Of a DNA stretch of 64,000 nt, positions 62,546 through 64,000 are shown one piece after another. Within the stretch, counting starts at the first letter, position 1; every line of letters begins with the position of its first letter. Position numbers and translations under genes: made by a program. The notes below the pieces were generated by a model. That model did not search any database and was not told the origin of the DNA. It was given only the letters and a program-made list of their open reading frames with translations. This DNA is from Candidatus Hydrogenedens sp. (GTDB lineage Bacteria; Hydrogenedentota; Hydrogenedentia; Hydrogenedentales; Hydrogenedentaceae), in the NCBI GenBank assembly GCA_035361075.1, contig DAOSBX010000009.1, positions 34,788 through 98,787 on the forward strand, given 5' to 3'.

Positions 62546-64000
62546 TTCTCCATGGAAAGCATTATTATGGGAAGAGCTCTACGTAGGGGGTAGTATTGTA
62601 TCGGTTGTCTTAGGGTCATGTATATTAATTTCTTTATTACAGAGAATTTTCGTGTCATTACCTTTTATTCACTGGCAAGATGTAGACCTCCTTTGTTATA
62701 TAGTTGTATATGTTACTTCTTTTCTTCTACTCTTACAGATAGGCAATTCAGGAGAGATGCATATTGGCTTTCCACGTCGAATTTTAACCCTTCCAGTTAC
62801 ACCTTACTTGCTTGTATCAGTATCATTACTGACAAGATTTATTTTGATTATAGCAGTTACTGTTCTATGTAGGGTTGTATTAGGATATGGTCTACTTCTC
62901 AATACACCGTGGAACGTAAGTACATTCAATGACTTCTACTACTATGGTGATTTTTCAAAAAAAATTCCATTTGAAGTCCTATTTTATGTGCATCTTATTT
63001 ACCCTTGTTTTATACATGGAATTGTATATTTAACGGTTCAGTTTTTATGTTGGCTCTTTATTTTTTTCCCAGTCTTAACAGGGTTACTTGGCCTCGTTTT
63101 CACATGTGCTGGCATTACATTATTTATTATTAACTACAGAGTTTTGTTTGATGTATTATCCTTATTTGTGGGCTATGTACCTTTTACTAATTCATTTTAT
63201 GAAACCATAATAGTAATGCCCACATTCTATTTTATCCTATTCATTATATTGTCTATCATATACTTCCTTATTATTTGGTTTTTAAGCATAAAAATTGTCT
63301 CACGAATAAGGTCAGGGGTTAGAGAACAATTGGAAACCTTAATCCCTTCTCGATTAATAGGTGTTCTGACATGGGCAAACCCAGAACTGTTTATCAAAAG
63401 ATTCCCTAATCCAAGGATTGCTCAAATCTGGTTTGAATTAAAAGATACTGGTTTTATTATCCCACGATGGACTTTTATCTTTTGGGGCTTCCTATCCATA
63501 TTTTATGGTCTAATTTTATTTACTGTGATGTATGTCGGCAAGAATTTTAGACCTTTCTATTTCGGTTATCCTGATTTTGTATTTCTGATATTCCCTCTTA
63601 TCGCCTTGTTATTAGCTGGGGTTGTCTGGTACTTAAAAGTTAGTCGGCCAATGAAAAGAAAATTTAAAGAAGGAGTATTCCAGTTATCTCAGTTACCTTT
63701 AACTCGTAAAGAACGAAGTTATGTACATTTGCTGGCTGGAAATATCAACCTATTTATTATCTTACCGATTATCTGGCTTATTACGTTTATATATCTTTAT
63801 ATAGTGATTAAAACACACGTTTTCCCTACACATCTTATTCTTGGAATGGATACATTTATATCTCAGATGCCTTTCTCAAACATGACATATTTTACATTCC
63901 CTCTGATAGTATTTGTTACTGGGTTGGTATTATTATCTGGGGTTATTGTATGGCTAATAATGTTTAATCCATCAAGCATATTAATAATATTGCTTGCCAT
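62535..64000 (+). CDS. ABC-2 permease 2, N-terminal part (cut by window end)
   Basis: The frame is open from ATG 62535 to the last base: 488 codons without a stop. The start MKFNSPWKALLWEELYVGGS is closely similar to that of permease 1 (MKLNSPWKALFWEEFYISGS), so the two are paralogues. The rest is strongly hydrophobic with repeated helices (about 23-40, 52-75, 85-120, 150-180, 210-240 and further), then a second block from about 310. The divergence between the permeases is far greater than between their ATPase cores. Whether it too ends in a large soluble domain lies outside the window. It overlaps ATPase 2 by 11 bases. Confidence 0.88.
   Translation, partial: MKFNSPWKALLWEELYVGGSIVSVVLGSCILISLLQRIFVSLPFIHWQDVDLLCYIVVYVTSFLLLLQIGNSGEMHIGFPRRILTLPVTPYLLVSVSLLTRFILIIAVTVLCRVVLGYGLLLNTPWNVSTFNDFYYYGDFSKKIPFEVLFYVHLIYPCFIHGIVYLTVQFLCWLFIFFPVLTGLLGLVFTCAGITLFIINYRVLFDVLSLFVGYVPFTNSFYETIIVMPTFYFILFIILSIIYFLIIWFLSIKIVSRIRSGVREQLETLIPSRLIGVLTWANPELFIKRFPNPRIAQIWFELKDTGFIIPRWTFIFWGFLSIFYGLILFTVMYVGKNFRPFYFGYPDFVFLIFPLIALLLAGVVWYLKVSRPMKRKFKEGVFQLSQLPLTRKERSYVHLLAGNINLFIILPIIWLITFIYLYIVIKTHVFPTHLILGMDTFISQMPFSNMTYFTFPLIVFVTGLVLLSGVIVWLIMFNPSSILIILLA

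Noticed and set aside
57281..64000. Insertion sequence or transposon carrying the exporter locus
   Set aside because: I see no transposase, terminal inverted repeats or integrase; the repeats coincide with gene parts.

Overview
This is 64 kb of bacterial chromosome with low GC (roughly 35-38 percent by eye), dense genes, strong AGGA-type ribosome binding sites and many small operons. The lineage is uncertain. Secreted carbohydrate-active proteins, SSS and RbsC-type sugar transport, a Gfo/Idh/MocA oxidoreductase and pseudopilin-like repeats of the kind common in Planctomycetes-like genomes suggest an uncultured sugar-degrading heterotroph near the PVC group or Hydrogenedentota/Sumerlaeota. That placement is inference. 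menD indicates menaquinone; aceE-aceF-lpdA indicates a homodimeric-E1 pyruvate dehydrogenase.

Layout. 1-11110: the end of menD, an XPB/Ssl2-like domain protein, then a plus-strand run of secreted esterase, membrane-anchored unknown, sodium:solute symporter, Tat-exported metallophosphoesterase, SDR reductase and DegT aminotransferase. 11402-14986: dCMP deaminase and a large hybrid histidine kinase with a degenerate first receiver. 15459-17822: a secreted TIM-barrel protein and a CYTH protein. 18156-23654: pyruvate dehydrogenase operon. 23779-25042: a UPF0251 regulator, a small unknown protein and a NifX-like protein behind a promoter with a perfect 22-bp palindrome. 25068-31948: TPR protein, aroB, Gfo/Idh oxidoreductase, beta-propeller glycosidase, fucose/arabinose isomerase-like protein and an orphan sugar ABC permease. 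32056-34787: a polyamine cluster (ureohydrolase, deoxyhypusine-synthase-like protein, SpeD) with a structured leader RNA ahead of speD. 35067-41824: three exported proteins, including a 1173-aa esterase fusion and an alpha-galactosidase. 41889-53162: housekeeping block with folC, ilvN, pth, rplY, prs, three tRNAs and the conserved order mnmE-jag-yidC-yidD-rnpA-rpmH. 53597-64000: a PilT-like ATPase, a partly deleted SGNH-protein duplicate, the intact SGNH gene, and a YtrA-type GntR regulator with two consecutive ABC exporter modules.

How parts work together. The carbohydrate genes form a scattered scavenging set: exported esterases and glycosidases, symport or ABC uptake, then isomerase and oxidoreductases. 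The polyamine genes suggest spermidine- or homospermidine-type synthesis under leader-RNA control. The last 8 kb is the most unusual part. Two exporter modules share a 551-bp core that looks identical, the first permease ends in a large soluble domain with a GspG-like tail, and the regulator gene has an operator over its own -10 box. The strongest candidates for something undescribed are this tandem exporter locus, the speD leader and the UPF0251 operon.
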